Shown: positions 38,101-46,764, counted from the stretch's first letter. The stretch is DNA of 64,000 bases from an uncultured bacterium (GCA_949284415.1 CASDVM010000032.1:1-64000); one strand, 5' to 3'. Program-made: numbers and translations. The notes: generated from the sequence alone by a model not told the origin.

Positions 38101-39581
38101 GAATAAATGTACTTAACGCCGATTTTCAGATTGCCGGTAACACAATAACAAGAAATAATACTAAATTAGTAAGTATTGAAAAAAGTGTTACTAAAAAACA
38201 AAAAACTTTTGAAAAAACTACTAAAGCTATAAGCAAAAAAGTTAAGCAGGAACAAAAAGATGAAGAGAAAAAACAGGAAAAACTACAAAAACAATTAGGC
38301 GCAGTTGGCATTGCGGAAAATGTATTTTCAATCACAACCTCAACGGGTGTGATTATGAATAAAATTGGTACGGGAATGATTGCAAGCGGAACGGCAATGT
38401 TGAGCAATCCGTTTACAGCAGCTGCAGGTGCTGCGTTAATTTCCAGTGGTACACCTATACAAACAACAGGGATTACCTTAACAACCGTAGGAACATACGG
38501 TACTGTAGCCTGTGGTGTTACTAAGGCTGCTATTAATATCGCAAACGGTAATTTAACAGCCGGTTTGATGTCATTGGGACAGACTGCACTTTCTGCGGTA
38601 ACAACAATGTCAGGAACGCAGGGAGCCGTAAGCAGTACATTAACAGCTGTCAGTGCAGGGTTAAATATTGTTTCATCAGGTGCTTCTATGGTTAACAATG
38701 TAAGAGCAGTACAAGGGAAAGAAGCAAGCGGTGTATTCAGTAAAATTTCAACAGTAGCAGGTGCTGCATCTGCTCTGACAACTTCGGCTTCTACTATAGC
38801 AGATTTAGGCAACACAGGTGCATCTGCATTTGGCAAGTCTATGCAAATCGCCGGTGTTGCAGGCAGTGCTTTATCGACAACAAGCCAGCTTATGACAGAG
38901 TTCGGAGCTGAAGGTGATCTTGCAAATATTTTAGGAATGGTAGGCGGAGCTGTAAGTACAATATCAGCAATAGGTCAATTGGCTGCAAAAAAATCCGATA
39001 ATTCTTCCGATAATGAAGAGAAAGATAAGGATAAAACAGAAGAAACAAAAGATTCAGATAAAAAAGATTCTACCGACAAAACTTCCAAAGAAGAACGCAG
39101 AGAACAAAAACAGCAGGAAAAAGAAGAATTAAAAGAAGCAAAAGCCGCAAGAAAAGCGCAAAAAGAAGCTTCCAAAGGTCTTGATAAAGAGCTTAAAGAA
39201 AATATGCGCGAAAACGGTGCATCTAAAGAATATGCAGACATAGATGACAATACTCTGGATAACAAAATCGCGGAAGCTCAAGCAGCCGGAAACAGTGATC
39301 AGGTTGCAAAACTTGAAGCTGAAAAACAACAGCGTACTGATTATAAAGACAAAATGGCAAAAATAGAAGCATCTTCCGAAAGAAAGCAAAAGAATTTTTC
39401 AAATATAGTAACAGCAGTATCAGGAGCCGCTAATGCGGGTTCTCAATTGCTTAGTATGAATCAGGCGACACCGGGAGCCGCGAAAAAGAAATCAGCACCT
39501 CCTGGAAGATTAACCCAGCGTACTAAAGAAATAATGGAAAAAAACAGAAAACGTATTGAAGCTCTCAGAGCTCTGGCATAA
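35160..39581 (+). CDS. Giant coiled-coil protein with a long Ala/Gly/Ser/Thr hydrophobic block, function unknown
   Basis: 1473 residues, starting at ATG 35160 with AAAGGA six bases upstream. The N-terminal domain (about 1-160) lacks a signal peptide. Charged coiled coils lie at about 181-270, 461-640, 847-930, 1000-1045 and 1290-1380. A Ser/Thr/Gln/Ala-rich low-complexity linker spans about 711-840. A shorter hydrophobic segment is at about 645-680 (KNVVKGTVSMGIGLTARIVS), and a long one at about 1048-1276 is made of small residues (GTGMIASGTAMLSNPFTAAA and similar). The layout, coiled coils around a soft hydrophobic block, resembles translocator or pore-forming proteins of secretion systems and tape-measure proteins. 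No such system is encoded nearby. The codon pattern matches neighbours. The C-terminus is basic. Confidence 0.8.
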   Translation: MRIEGVPNKFEIFQDFYLEMNGEQISYSDALRLFYQMDNDQRTEFEKYYKDETGYEVIDANGFNIAGDVDLKTDPSNPDETLVVDGKYVSNLSCINSHYIREKYSIEAYAKKSGKILDPQWSGYSAEEIIQMQQSGVNIPQDIIDIANTIMQSQSSNLDDSSEVDEGNSEEVTEKETYLDLIPKAKKKIEKCNENNEKLSDEIDKLLPETQNQQRNFNDKVKDQKKALEDYEKQLREWRSLQDKVNNGEALTDTEAQRYAELTGMLEDKKGQNSDEMIFDKNEIAKSLNQINILAVLGADLADETIYIGDMLADYTSDSNYKRTYQTVSQKLGFIGSILSMAEGKTLAKEANKVGNDTQEYCGDTVDSVTDIASSLGIENSVLSATELQNTQTADKQDTQTDTQKEQKTAPVNNENRQEQAAAAQTNDTEKEDFIITDDSVLELIDESGNINIDLLKQFKNANESTKNAKRDKKTAEIADKKISKLVKEYQEQEEKRQEEIKAKEDENEKAKKELEKLTGKSSGEIDKELESRNSNNSSEKGMDESAKSEIRERKQLITDNNAEIANIKAESEKAVQEFSNKTKKEQAFIDKAIPEENKALETNSKYQEETLPHHKERLDFTDNSGNTLTKMGKYRVTVGMEQIARLLIRKGTKNVVKGTVSMGIGLTARIVSNTPMPEITEKSTKAAVNEGSDAVGALTSLNTKIVSVTGEDTSSSSANGSSTNVANGQNNSTSQQSGETAQGTAPAEDFIGQTELAASAPAVPEQSNGTQTGGAAPADPVSTQANDETPANGTSQNSTPSASVTEHEEEDAVENAAQPNSPLSTTSSKSDDPEQQAEEEAEKADEKTAGKYQKEVDEIDASANKDGKNSKDIKKDTEKTKKELEKDAKKLEKEIQNEQKEAEELAKESEEAAKQQEIMLTEYAAIVTENETLAAEDASRQQNAQPNNNSQGGMLGSSSFSIGTQSGSDNSDRITNNNERINVLNADFQIAGNTITRNNTKLVSIEKSVTKKQKTFEKTTKAISKKVKQEQKDEEKKQEKLQKQLGAVGIAENVFSITTSTGVIMNKIGTGMIASGTAMLSNPFTAAAGAALISSGTPIQTTGITLTTVGTYGTVACGVTKAAINIANGNLTAGLMSLGQTALSAVTTMSGTQGAVSSTLTAVSAGLNIVSSGASMVNNVRAVQGKEASGVFSKISTVAGAASALTTSASTIADLGNTGASAFGKSMQIAGVAGSALSTTSQLMTEFGAEGDLANILGMVGGAVSTISAIGQLAAKKSDNSSDNEEKDKDKTEETKDSDKKDSTDKTSKEERREQKQQEKEELKEAKAARKAQKEASKGLDKELKENMRENGASKEYADIDDNTLDNKIAEAQAAGNSDQVAKLEAEKQQRTDYKDKMAKIEASSERKQKNFSNIVTAVSGAANAGSQLLSMNQATPGAAKKKSAPPGRLTQRTKEIMEKNRKRIEALRALA

Positions 39582-39592
39582 TTCGGATATGT

Positions 39593-39631
39593 TCTTGCAT
39601 CCCTCTTATTTGGATTGCGAGAGATGCAAGA
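39593..39631. terminator. Inverted repeat between convergent genes
   Basis: TCTTGCATC and GATGCAAGA, nine pairs extended by CTC/GAG, between the giant coiled-coil gene and the GH13 gene. No T run; weak support as a terminator. Confidence 0.5.
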
Positions 39632-39640
39632 GTGTTAATG

Positions 39641-41188
39641 TTATTTTATTTCAAGATCGCTTATATATAGCACCTGAATTTCTCCTGCATTGAGAGTTGT
39701 TTTAAAAGCACCTTTTTCTGCAACAGGAACATTTTCTATTTTTACGGGCAGTACAATATTTTTAGTTTCTAATTTAGGAACCGAAACAACAGTATCCACA
39801 TTGTTTCTGAAATTTAAGTTTCCTATAACAACAACACTTTTCCCGCCATAGCTCATTGCGTAGGCAAAAGATGCAGGTGCAGTGCTTTTTAGAGGAATAA
39901 ACCGTCCGTTATTAATTATTGTTGAGAATTCACGTTTTAACTGATTTCCGAACATAAAAGAACCAAGTAATTTTTCGGATTTCCCGCCGGGTTGTCTTGA
40001 AAAGTTAAATATATCGATTTTCCCGCGGTGAACAAAGTAATAATCATCATCGGTAAAAGTTTTGAAAGCTTCTTTGTTTGCCCATAAATAAATATAATTG
40101 TCGCCGGTGTCAAATCCGTCTACAAAATAAGAATTGACAGGCAGCGTTGCATTCAGCCACACTATCATTTCACTGAATTTTTCTCCGTTAATAAGTACGG
40201 GACTCATTTCATCATGGGTTGTAAAACTTCCGATAACAGCTTTAGGCTCTGTATACTTGTTAAGATTTGCATTTGTTGCAATAATTTGATTTATAAATTC
40301 TCTTCCTGTTTTGTAATTTTTCAGGTTAAAGAAGCTTCCGTAATATCCGTCAAATCCTGCTTCGAGCAGTTTGTCGTAAGGCGTAAAAACAGCATATTCG
40401 GATACAGGTGTTGTCCAGCTTTCTGATGCCTCTGCAAGCCACATAAACTGATGATCTTTAGTTCTTGAATAAGCTATCAAATCTTTCCAGAATTTTGCAG
40501 GTTTTAAAGTGGCAACGTCTGCTCTTATACCGTCAGCGCCAAGAGATATAACCATATCAACAAATTCTTTATAAAGATTATAAACATCTCTGTTAACGGC
40601 AGTTTCGGTTCCTGCGTTGAAAAGTCTTACATCTGTCCAGTCTGCAGGAATAACGGGTTGCCCTGATTTATCTTTAATAAACAGTTCAGGTCTCTGCATA
40701 TACAAATCATAAGATCCGCAGGAAGGAAGATCTATAATTACGCGTATATGGCGTTTGTGTGCTTCGTTAATAAATTTTCTGGCCTGATCATTGATTGATA
40801 AAGCACTGTTTTTGCTTGCAAGCTGGGGATTTAAGGTATTGAATGAGGATGCTGCATATAAAGAACCAGCAGTCCCTAATGCTTTTGTTTTTCCAACCGG
40901 TGTAACAGGCATTACGTGTATTGTATTCACACCTTTTTGCGCAAGTTCGGAAAGTCTTGGTATTGCATTTAAAAAAGTTCCGCTTTCTTCCGCTTCATCA
41001 AAATCTATAATACCATTTTTATTAGTATCCTGAGCGCCGAAAGTTCTCAGGTTTATTTCATAAATTACCGAAGAATTATTTGTAAACAGCCTTCTTAAGT
41101 CATTTACCCATACATCAGCGCTGAATGCATACTGACCTGCGAATATAATAACCGCAAGAGTTATAAAAAATTTTTTCATCAAATTCAT
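39641..41188 (-). CDS. Exported alpha-amylase family (GH13) protein with an EF-hand-like loop
   Basis: 515 residues from ATG 41188, which has GGGGG six bases upstream; the frame extends 42 codons further without a function. A signal peptide (NLMKKFFITLAVIIFAGQYA, then FSADV) precedes the catalytic barrel. GH13 conserved regions are RVIIDLPSCGSYD, ADGIRADVATL (probable nucleophile Asp, about 219), FMWLAEASESW (probable acid/base Glu, about 250) and SFTTHDEMSP (transition-state Asp, about 325). DTNKNGIIDFDE near 52-63 is a calcium-binding EF-hand-like loop inserted early. It probably acts on alpha-glucans in the periplasm or outside. It is divergent from a ROK sugar kinase, a sensible functional partner. 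Confidence 0.88.
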   Translation of the reverse strand: MNLMKKFFITLAVIIFAGQYAFSADVWVNDLRRLFTNNSSVIYEINLRTFGAQDTNKNGIIDFDEAEESGTFLNAIPRLSELAQKGVNTIHVMPVTPVGKTKALGTAGSLYAASSFNTLNPQLASKNSALSINDQARKFINEAHKRHIRVIIDLPSCGSYDLYMQRPELFIKDKSGQPVIPADWTDVRLFNAGTETAVNRDVYNLYKEFVDMVISLGADGIRADVATLKPAKFWKDLIAYSRTKDHQFMWLAEASESWTTPVSEYAVFTPYDKLLEAGFDGYYGSFFNLKNYKTGREFINQIIATNANLNKYTEPKAVIGSFTTHDEMSPVLINGEKFSEMIVWLNATLPVNSYFVDGFDTGDNYIYLWANKEAFKTFTDDDYYFVHRGKIDIFNFSRQPGGKSEKLLGSFMFGNQLKREFSTIINNGRFIPLKSTAPASFAYAMSYGGKSVVVIGNLNFRNNVDTVVSVPKLETKNIVLPVKIENVPVAEKGAFKTTLNAGEIQVLYISDLEIK

Positions 41189-41239
41189 ACATATCCCCCT
41201 TCTTGATATTGACAATATACTAACAAATAATTCAACTTT

Positions 41240-41267
41240 TTGCAAATTTTGTATTTTTATATATAAT
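41240..41267 (+). promoter_or_regulatory. Promoter of the ROK kinase operon, leaderless geometry
   Basis: TTGCAA, 16-base spacer, TATAAT (41262-41267), which ends nine bases before the ATG; no Shine-Dalgarno follows. Confidence 0.6.
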
Positions 41268-41276
41268 TTTAGTTGT

Positions 41277-42236
41277 ATGAAAAAGTATTCGATCGGAATT
41301 GATTTGGGCGGCACAAAAATTCTTACGGCGCTTGTAATACGGGAAACAGGTGAAGTTGTGGCGCATGTAAAAAAGAAAACAAAAAAAGAAAAGGGTTCGC
41401 ATAATATTGTAAGAAAAATGCTTGCAAGTATTGATGAACTTTTGATGTCAAGCGGAAAAGCATTAGATGAAATCAGTTCCGTAGGATTCGGAGCTGCAGG
41501 TCAGATTGACAGAAAAAACGGTGTTATAATTGCAGCTCCGAATCTGGATTGTTATGATTTGAATTTAAAAGAAATTTTATATGAAAAATTTAATATTCCT
41601 GTATTTGCGGGTAATGATGTGGAGATAGCCGCAACAGGCGAGCAAAAATTCGGCGCGGGCAAGGGATGTAATGATTTTGTATGCGTATTTGTCGGGACAG
41701 GTGTCGGATCGTCAATAGTAAAAAATGGAAAAATAATTTACGGAGCAACAGGTACGGCAGGCGAAATAGGGCATATTATTGTTGATTTAAACGGCCGCCA
41801 GTGTGCATGCGGTGCTCATGGGTGTCTTGAAGCTTATGCATCACGTTCCGCAATCGAAAAGAGAATAGAAGGCGCATTGAAAAAAGGCAGAAAATCCTGT
41901 ATTCTTGATTATCTTGAACCCGGCAAATCAATAACTTCGAGTATGATACAAAAATCTATTGAAAGAGAAGATGAGCTTGTGGTACAATGTGTAACGGAGG
42001 CTTCAGAATATCTGTCAGGCGGACTTGCCAGTATTATAAATTTTATTAATCCGGAATTAATAATTCTGGGAGGCGGTTTGATAGAAGCATCAGACTATTT
42101 TTATCAAAAAACCGTTAAAAAAGCAAAGGCCAAATCATTACCGGTGCCTGCGGAAAAAATACAATTCAAGAAGGCCGCTCTGGGTGATTACTCAGGAGTT
42201 GTCGGCGCAGCATTTTTAGAGGACAGGGGTTTTTAA
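41277..42236 (+). CDS. ROK-family sugar kinase (glucokinase-like)
   Basis: 319 residues. The ATP-binding start SIGIDLGGTKI (about 4-14), the second glycine block VFVGTGVGSSIVKNG, and the ROK zinc motif CACGAHGCLEAY (about 177-187) are all present; there is no N-terminal HTH, so it is a kinase rather than a ROK repressor. The GxGxEIGH-type sugar-binding motif is AGEIGHIIVD. Glucose is the likeliest substrate, which would link it to the divergent secreted GH13 enzyme. It heads an operon with a GT9, a c-di-GMP enzyme, thiL and ispD. Confidence 0.9.
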   Translation: MKKYSIGIDLGGTKILTALVIRETGEVVAHVKKKTKKEKGSHNIVRKMLASIDELLMSSGKALDEISSVGFGAAGQIDRKNGVIIAAPNLDCYDLNLKEILYEKFNIPVFAGNDVEIAATGEQKFGAGKGCNDFVCVFVGTGVGSSIVKNGKIIYGATGTAGEIGHIIVDLNGRQCACGAHGCLEAYASRSAIEKRIEGALKKGRKSCILDYLEPGKSITSSMIQKSIEREDELVVQCVTEASEYLSGGLASIINFINPELIILGGGLIEASDYFYQKTVKKAKAKSLPVPAEKIQFKKAALGDYSGVVGAAFLEDRGF

Positions 42237-43298
42237 ATGACAAAGAAAATTATGCTAATAAGGTTATCATCACTGGGCGATGTTATATTTAACATCCCGC
42301 TTGCTAATGTTCTCCAAAATAACGGTTATGATGTTACATGGCTTGTATCGGAAAAAGGTATCGATATCGTAAAAGATAACCCTGCTGTTAAAAGAGCTGT
42401 TTTAATCCCTTTGCAGAGATGGAAAAGAGAAGGTTTTTCCATAAAAAATGCTATTGAATTTTTTAAACTTGTAAAAAGTCTAAGAGATGAGCATTTTGAT
42501 ATTGCAATTGATACTCAGATGATGCTCAAAAGTATGATCTGGATGAAATTATGCGGAGCAAAGAGACGAATTTGCTACAAATACGGACGTGAATTTTCTC
42601 AATTAGGAGGTAATGAGCGTATTGATCCGGCTCCTAACCCTAATTATACGACTCATGCAGTATTTCAGCACATGCAGTATGCGAAATATCTCGGACTCGA
42701 AGGCACTGACAGGGTAAAATTTACACTCCCGCCTGTCAGTGAAGAAACAAAGAACAAAGTAAATATTCTTCTGAAAAATCTGGACAAATCAAAACCTATG
42801 GTAGTAATTTGTCCTGCAACAACATGGCGTCTTAAACACTGGAATAAAGATAACTGGAAAGCTGTTGTTGATGGAATAAAAGACAAATGCTCTCTTGTAT
42901 TTACAGGAACAGCAGGCGATAAAGATTTAATTTCTTATATAGGCGGAGACAATTTTGTTAATCTTGCAGGTCAAACAACTATCAAGGATTTGATAGAAAT
43001 ATTCTCCCGTGCCGTACTTGTTATGGCTCCTGATTCGGGCAGTGCGCATGTCGCCCGTGCAACAGAAATTCCTGCCGTTATTTCAATATTTTGCTGTACT
43101 CCTCCTACATCTTACGGGCCTTTCGGCGATGACAAAAAATATTTCGCATTAAACGGCAGACTCAAATGCCAGCCCTGTCATACAAGAAAATGTCCGCTTC
43201 ATGGAAAAGATGCCGAACAGTGTGTAAATTATCCTGAACCTGAAGAAATTATAAATATTGTAAACAATATATTACAAAACTCAAAACATAGTGTATAA
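42237..43298 (+). CDS. GT9-family (heptosyltransferase-like) glycosyltransferase
   Basis: 353 residues. The N-terminal IMLIRLSSLGDVIFNIPLAN and the late block VLMAPDSGSAHVARATEIPA with GPFGDD are GT9 landmarks, shared by WaaC/WaaF/RfaF enzymes that add heptose to the LPS inner core from ADP-heptose. A CQPCHTRKCPLHG cysteine cluster near 313 is common in RfaF-like members. The ATG follows the ROK stop directly. Sugar donor and acceptor cannot be fixed, but an LPS core role agrees with the lpt genes in this window. Confidence 0.9.
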   Translation: MTKKIMLIRLSSLGDVIFNIPLANVLQNNGYDVTWLVSEKGIDIVKDNPAVKRAVLIPLQRWKREGFSIKNAIEFFKLVKSLRDEHFDIAIDTQMMLKSMIWMKLCGAKRRICYKYGREFSQLGGNERIDPAPNPNYTTHAVFQHMQYAKYLGLEGTDRVKFTLPPVSEETKNKVNILLKNLDKSKPMVVICPATTWRLKHWNKDNWKAVVDGIKDKCSLVFTGTAGDKDLISYIGGDNFVNLAGQTTIKDLIEIFSRAVLVMAPDSGSAHVARATEIPAVISIFCCTPPTSYGPFGDDKKYFALNGRLKCQPCHTRKCPLHGKDAEQCVNYPEPEEIINIVNNILQNSKHSV

Positions 43299-43305
43299 TA
43301 AGTAT

Positions 43306-45201
43306 ATGAGTTTTTTCGATAATTTGAAAGATATATACAGAAAAGTCTCAGAGGTGGAAAATGCTGTTTATAACGGTAAACAGGATTACCTTGAAATATA
43401 TGAGCGCAACCTTCAGCTTGAAAAAGAGATTGAAGAACGCACAAGAGAACTCAACATTGCCAATAAAAGAATGCTTACCCTCCAGCATATCTGGGATATG
43501 ATGAATGCATCAAGACCTTTACAGAGTGTTCTTGAAACTATAGTTAACAATATTCAGGGAGAACTGGGGTACCTGCATTGTAATATAATAAAAAAATGTG
43601 AAGATGAAAAAGGTATTTATTTGGCAGTGCTTGCACAGTCTAATGACCCTTCAATAAAAAGGGTGGAAAAACTTATAAAAATACCTTTTCAGGCCAGAAA
43701 ACTGATTTACAATGATGAAAGCGTTTATGCAACTGCAGCCCGTGATAAAAAAATAATGCTTACTCCTGATATTGGCGGTACGTTGAAATCTGTTGCTCCG
43801 GATGTCGCAGATGAAATAATTGATGAGATAGTTGACGGAAGCCCCAGCAAAGCTATAATTACCGTTCCTTTATACACAAGAAATCAGCATTACGGCTGGT
43901 TTGATGTTTTTTCATCAAGAAAAGAGTTGACTTCAGGAGAAACAGAATTCCTGACTATCTTTGCCCAGCAGATTGAAATGGCAATAACAATTGCAGGTCT
44001 GTTTGAAGAAGTAAAATCTCAAGCCGTAACGGATGGTCTAACAGGACTTTATAACAGAAGGTATTTTGAAGAATATTTGAAAAAAGAAGTAACCCGTGCA
44101 CTCCGCCAGCAGCAGCCTTTCAGTATAATCGGTCTTGATCTTGATCATTTAAAACAAATTAACGACAAATTTGGTCATGCATACGGAGATTTAGCCATAA
44201 AAACAGTTGCGGATGTTTTAAAAAAGAATGCCCGTTCAATAGATACAGCAGCGAGAATGGGTGGCGAAGAATTTAATGTTATTCTGCCGGGTGTTGATTC
44301 AAAGGGTGCTATGATTGCAGCAGAAAGAATAAGAAAAACTTTAGAAGAACAACAGCTTGATACAATCGGGCATATTACCGCAAGCGTTGGTGTTGCAACA
44401 TTTTTAGAGCACTCGGATAATATTGAAGATATTCTTGATTTAACCGATCAGGCAATGTATCAGTCAAAAAGAAACGGGAGAAATCAGGTTACGCTTGCAA
44501 AACCTGTTTCGGAAACAAGCTGGCAGGAAATTGCCGTTAATACATTTATGGATATTTTGTCAAAACATAATATTCCTATTGATAAAGAACTTGCGGAAGA
44601 ACTTAAACGGAAATTGCAAAATCCGAAAGATGATATCCCCAAAGAAGCTCTTTATACTGTTGCGGATATGCTGACAAGAACTTATAATCCGCTTCACCAT
44701 GCAGGTGTTATGAAATCGAAAGTTTTGCTTGCTGTCAGTCTTGCAAAACGTTTTGATCTTTCAAAAGATGATATTGATAAATTAAGAATTGCAATGCTTT
44801 TATATGATATAGGCAATTTAATGCTTCCGGCAGAATTGCTTCAAAAAACAACTCCGCTGACAGAAGAAGAAAGAAATCATATAAAAGAGCATCCGCTGAT
44901 TGCATCAAGAGAAATTTTACAGCCTATAAGCTATATTCAGGATATTATTCCGATAATAGAACACCATCATGAAAATTGGGACGGAACGGGATACCCTTCA
45001 AAAATTGCAAAAGACGAAATACCTATGACATCTCAAATTATTTTAATTGTAGATGCATATTTCGCTTTGACCGAACCGAGAACCTACAGAGCAGAGCTGA
45101 CTCCGAAACAGGCAATAGAAATTATAAAGCAGGATTCGGGCAAAAAATGGAATTACGCTCTTGTTCAGGAATTTATTTCACTTATTGACCACGATATATA
45201 A
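43306..45201 (+). CDS. GAF-GGDEF-HD-GYP cyclic-di-GMP turnover protein with an altered HD site
   Basis: 631 residues from ATG 43306 (GTG 43291 overlaps the previous gene). An N-terminal coiled coil (about 15-55) is followed by a GAF-like sensor (about 65-235), then a GGDEF domain with intact A-site GGEEF (319-323) and I-site RSID (310-313), so it should make c-di-GMP with product feedback. The C-terminal HD-GYP domain keeps the distal HHHENWDGTGYP signature, but the eponymous HD pair is YD (Y500-D501) and the usual following Lys is Asn (YDIGNLM). The phosphodiesterase site therefore lacks a metal-ligating His and may be inactive or merely regulatory. The stop overlaps the thiL start by one base. 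Confidence 0.93.
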   Translation: MSFFDNLKDIYRKVSEVENAVYNGKQDYLEIYERNLQLEKEIEERTRELNIANKRMLTLQHIWDMMNASRPLQSVLETIVNNIQGELGYLHCNIIKKCEDEKGIYLAVLAQSNDPSIKRVEKLIKIPFQARKLIYNDESVYATAARDKKIMLTPDIGGTLKSVAPDVADEIIDEIVDGSPSKAIITVPLYTRNQHYGWFDVFSSRKELTSGETEFLTIFAQQIEMAITIAGLFEEVKSQAVTDGLTGLYNRRYFEEYLKKEVTRALRQQQPFSIIGLDLDHLKQINDKFGHAYGDLAIKTVADVLKKNARSIDTAARMGGEEFNVILPGVDSKGAMIAAERIRKTLEEQQLDTIGHITASVGVATFLEHSDNIEDILDLTDQAMYQSKRNGRNQVTLAKPVSETSWQEIAVNTFMDILSKHNIPIDKELAEELKRKLQNPKDDIPKEALYTVADMLTRTYNPLHHAGVMKSKVLLAVSLAKRFDLSKDDIDKLRIAMLLYDIGNLMLPAELLQKTTPLTEEERNHIKEHPLIASREILQPISYIQDIIPIIEHHHENWDGTGYPSKIAKDEIPMTSQIILIVDAYFALTEPRTYRAELTPKQAIEIIKQDSGKKWNYALVQEFISLIDHDI

Positions 45202-46103
45202 TGAACGAAAAATCTCTTATAAAATTAATTAAATCAACGTTAAATTCCGGATATATCGGGGATGATTGTGCTTATTTGCCGGATCTCGGTATTGTTGTTA
45301 CTCAGGACAGCCTTGTGGAAGATGTGCATTTTAAAAGAGATTTAATAACCCCGTTTCAGCTGGGATATAAAACTGTAACGGTGAACATAAGCGATATATG
45401 CGCTTCAGGCGCAGAACCAAAATATATGACGATTTCACTTTCTTTGCCCGATACTGTTGATGAAATTTTCGTAAAAGAATTTTATGAAGGAGTAAAAGAA
45501 GCTTCACAAGATGTTATAATTGCAGGCGGAGATTTGACCGGGAGTGATAAGATTTACATCTCCGCAACAGCCATAGGCTCTGATGCCGGCAGAAAAATTT
45601 CATCACGAGCAAATGCAAAATCGGGTTATAAACTGATAGTCTCTGGTGAACACGGAAACAGTGCTTACGGCTTGCGTATGTTACTGAAAAATAATGTCAT
45701 TCCTAAAGGACAAATTAATAACAAATTTATAAACGCACATTTAATGCCTGCGGCTCAAAGAGAATTCTCACGGGCGATAGCAGAAAATATTAAAGATGAT
45801 TACGCCATGATGGATACATCTGACGGGCTTGCAGACACTCTGATGCAGATTGCTCAGGCCAGCAGGGTCAGAGTAGACATTAATTCGTCAAAAATTCCGC
45901 ATGATTCTGCTGTTGATATCGATACCGTTTTATACGGCGGAGAAGATTATCAGCTTGTAGCGGCAGTTCCTGAATATATGTTGAAAAATTTGAATGCTTA
46001 TACGATAATAGGTGATGTAAAAACAGGAGATGCAGGTCTTGTTGTTGACGGAAAATTTTACACTGATATAGATAACAAATTATATAAACATTTTAAGGAG
46101 TAA
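45201..46103 (+). CDS. thiL: Thiamine-monophosphate kinase
   Basis: 300 residues. It phosphorylates thiamine monophosphate to the cofactor thiamine diphosphate. Family motifs are YIGDDCAYL (about 18-26), TQDSLVEDVHF, VNISDICASGAEPKYM, IAGGDLTGSD and MMDTSDGLADTL, the metal- and ATP-binding acidic residues of the PurM/ThiL fold. The cofactor is needed by the 2-oxoacid oxidoreductase encoded at 57 kb. It overlaps the preceding gene by one base (TAATG). Confidence 0.95.
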   Translation: MNEKSLIKLIKSTLNSGYIGDDCAYLPDLGIVVTQDSLVEDVHFKRDLITPFQLGYKTVTVNISDICASGAEPKYMTISLSLPDTVDEIFVKEFYEGVKEASQDVIIAGGDLTGSDKIYISATAIGSDAGRKISSRANAKSGYKLIVSGEHGNSAYGLRMLLKNNVIPKGQINNKFINAHLMPAAQREFSRAIAENIKDDYAMMDTSDGLADTLMQIAQASRVRVDINSSKIPHDSAVDIDTVLYGGEDYQLVAAVPEYMLKNLNAYTIIGDVKTGDAGLVVDGKFYTDIDNKLYKHFKE

Positions 46104-46107
46104 AAAA

Positions 46108-46764
46108 ATGAATTTCAAAGTAAACGCAATAATTCCCGCAGGAGGAACATCATCGCGTTTCGGAAACAAAAATAAACTTCTGGAAAAAATAAATAATAAA
46201 GAGGTTATAAGATATACGGTTGAAGCATTCGAAAAGTCTGATGTTGATGAAATAATAATCTGCTCAAATATTTCAATAATAGACGAGTTGAAAGAGATAT
46301 TCAAAGCAAGCTCTAAAGTTAAAATTATAGAAGGTGGAGCTACCCGCCAGCAGTCGGTCTTTAACGGACTTCAATTCTCCGAATGCGATTATGTGCTGAT
46401 TCATGACGGTGCAAGACCAATGATTACAACCGATTTGATAAATCTGGCAATTGAAGAAGTAATAACCAAAAAAGCCCTTACTGTTGCGACAAAAACAATT
46501 GATACGATAAAAGAAGTTACGGACGGGAAAATTGTAAGAACAATAGATCGTTCAAAACTCTACAACACGCAAACTCCTCAGGCATTCGAATACAATTTAA
46601 TAAAAGATGCCCACCAAAAATTATACGGGCAGAATTTTACGGATGATGCAGGAATGCTTGAATATCTTGGGCAAACTGTTTATATCATTAACGGAAGTTA
46701 TAAAAATATTAAAATTACAACACAGAATGATATAGATATTGCAAGAATTTATCTTGAACAGTAA
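46108..46764 (+). CDS. ispD: 2-C-methyl-D-erythritol 4-phosphate cytidylyltransferase
   Basis: 218 residues. It catalyses the CTP-dependent third step of the MEP isoprenoid pathway. IIPAGGTSSRFGNKNKLLEK is the CTP-binding loop, VLIHDGARPMI holds the metal-binding Asp, and DRSKLYNTQTPQAFEY and DDAGMLEYLG follow in normal order. AAGGAG lies six bases before the ATG. It is last in the ROK-GT9-GGDEF-thiL-ispD operon and is followed by a terminator. It shares its product pathway with uppS at 14 kb. Confidence 0.95.
   Translation: MNFKVNAIIPAGGTSSRFGNKNKLLEKINNKEVIRYTVEAFEKSDVDEIIICSNISIIDELKEIFKASSKVKIIEGGATRQQSVFNGLQFSECDYVLIHDGARPMITTDLINLAIEEVITKKALTVATKTIDTIKEVTDGKIVRTIDRSKLYNTQTPQAFEYNLIKDAHQKLYGQNFTDDAGMLEYLGQTVYIINGSYKNIKITTQNDIDIARIYLEQ

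Noticed and set aside
38126-38836. 236-codon minus-strand ORF inside the 1473-residue gene.
   Set aside because: Shadow of the Ala/Thr-rich block; it reads as a Val/Pro-rich low-complexity product with no ribosome binding site.
35160-39581. Considered calling a type III secretion translocator.
   Set aside because: Only the general layout fits; no needle, chaperone or export apparatus gene is present and no sequence signature was recognised.
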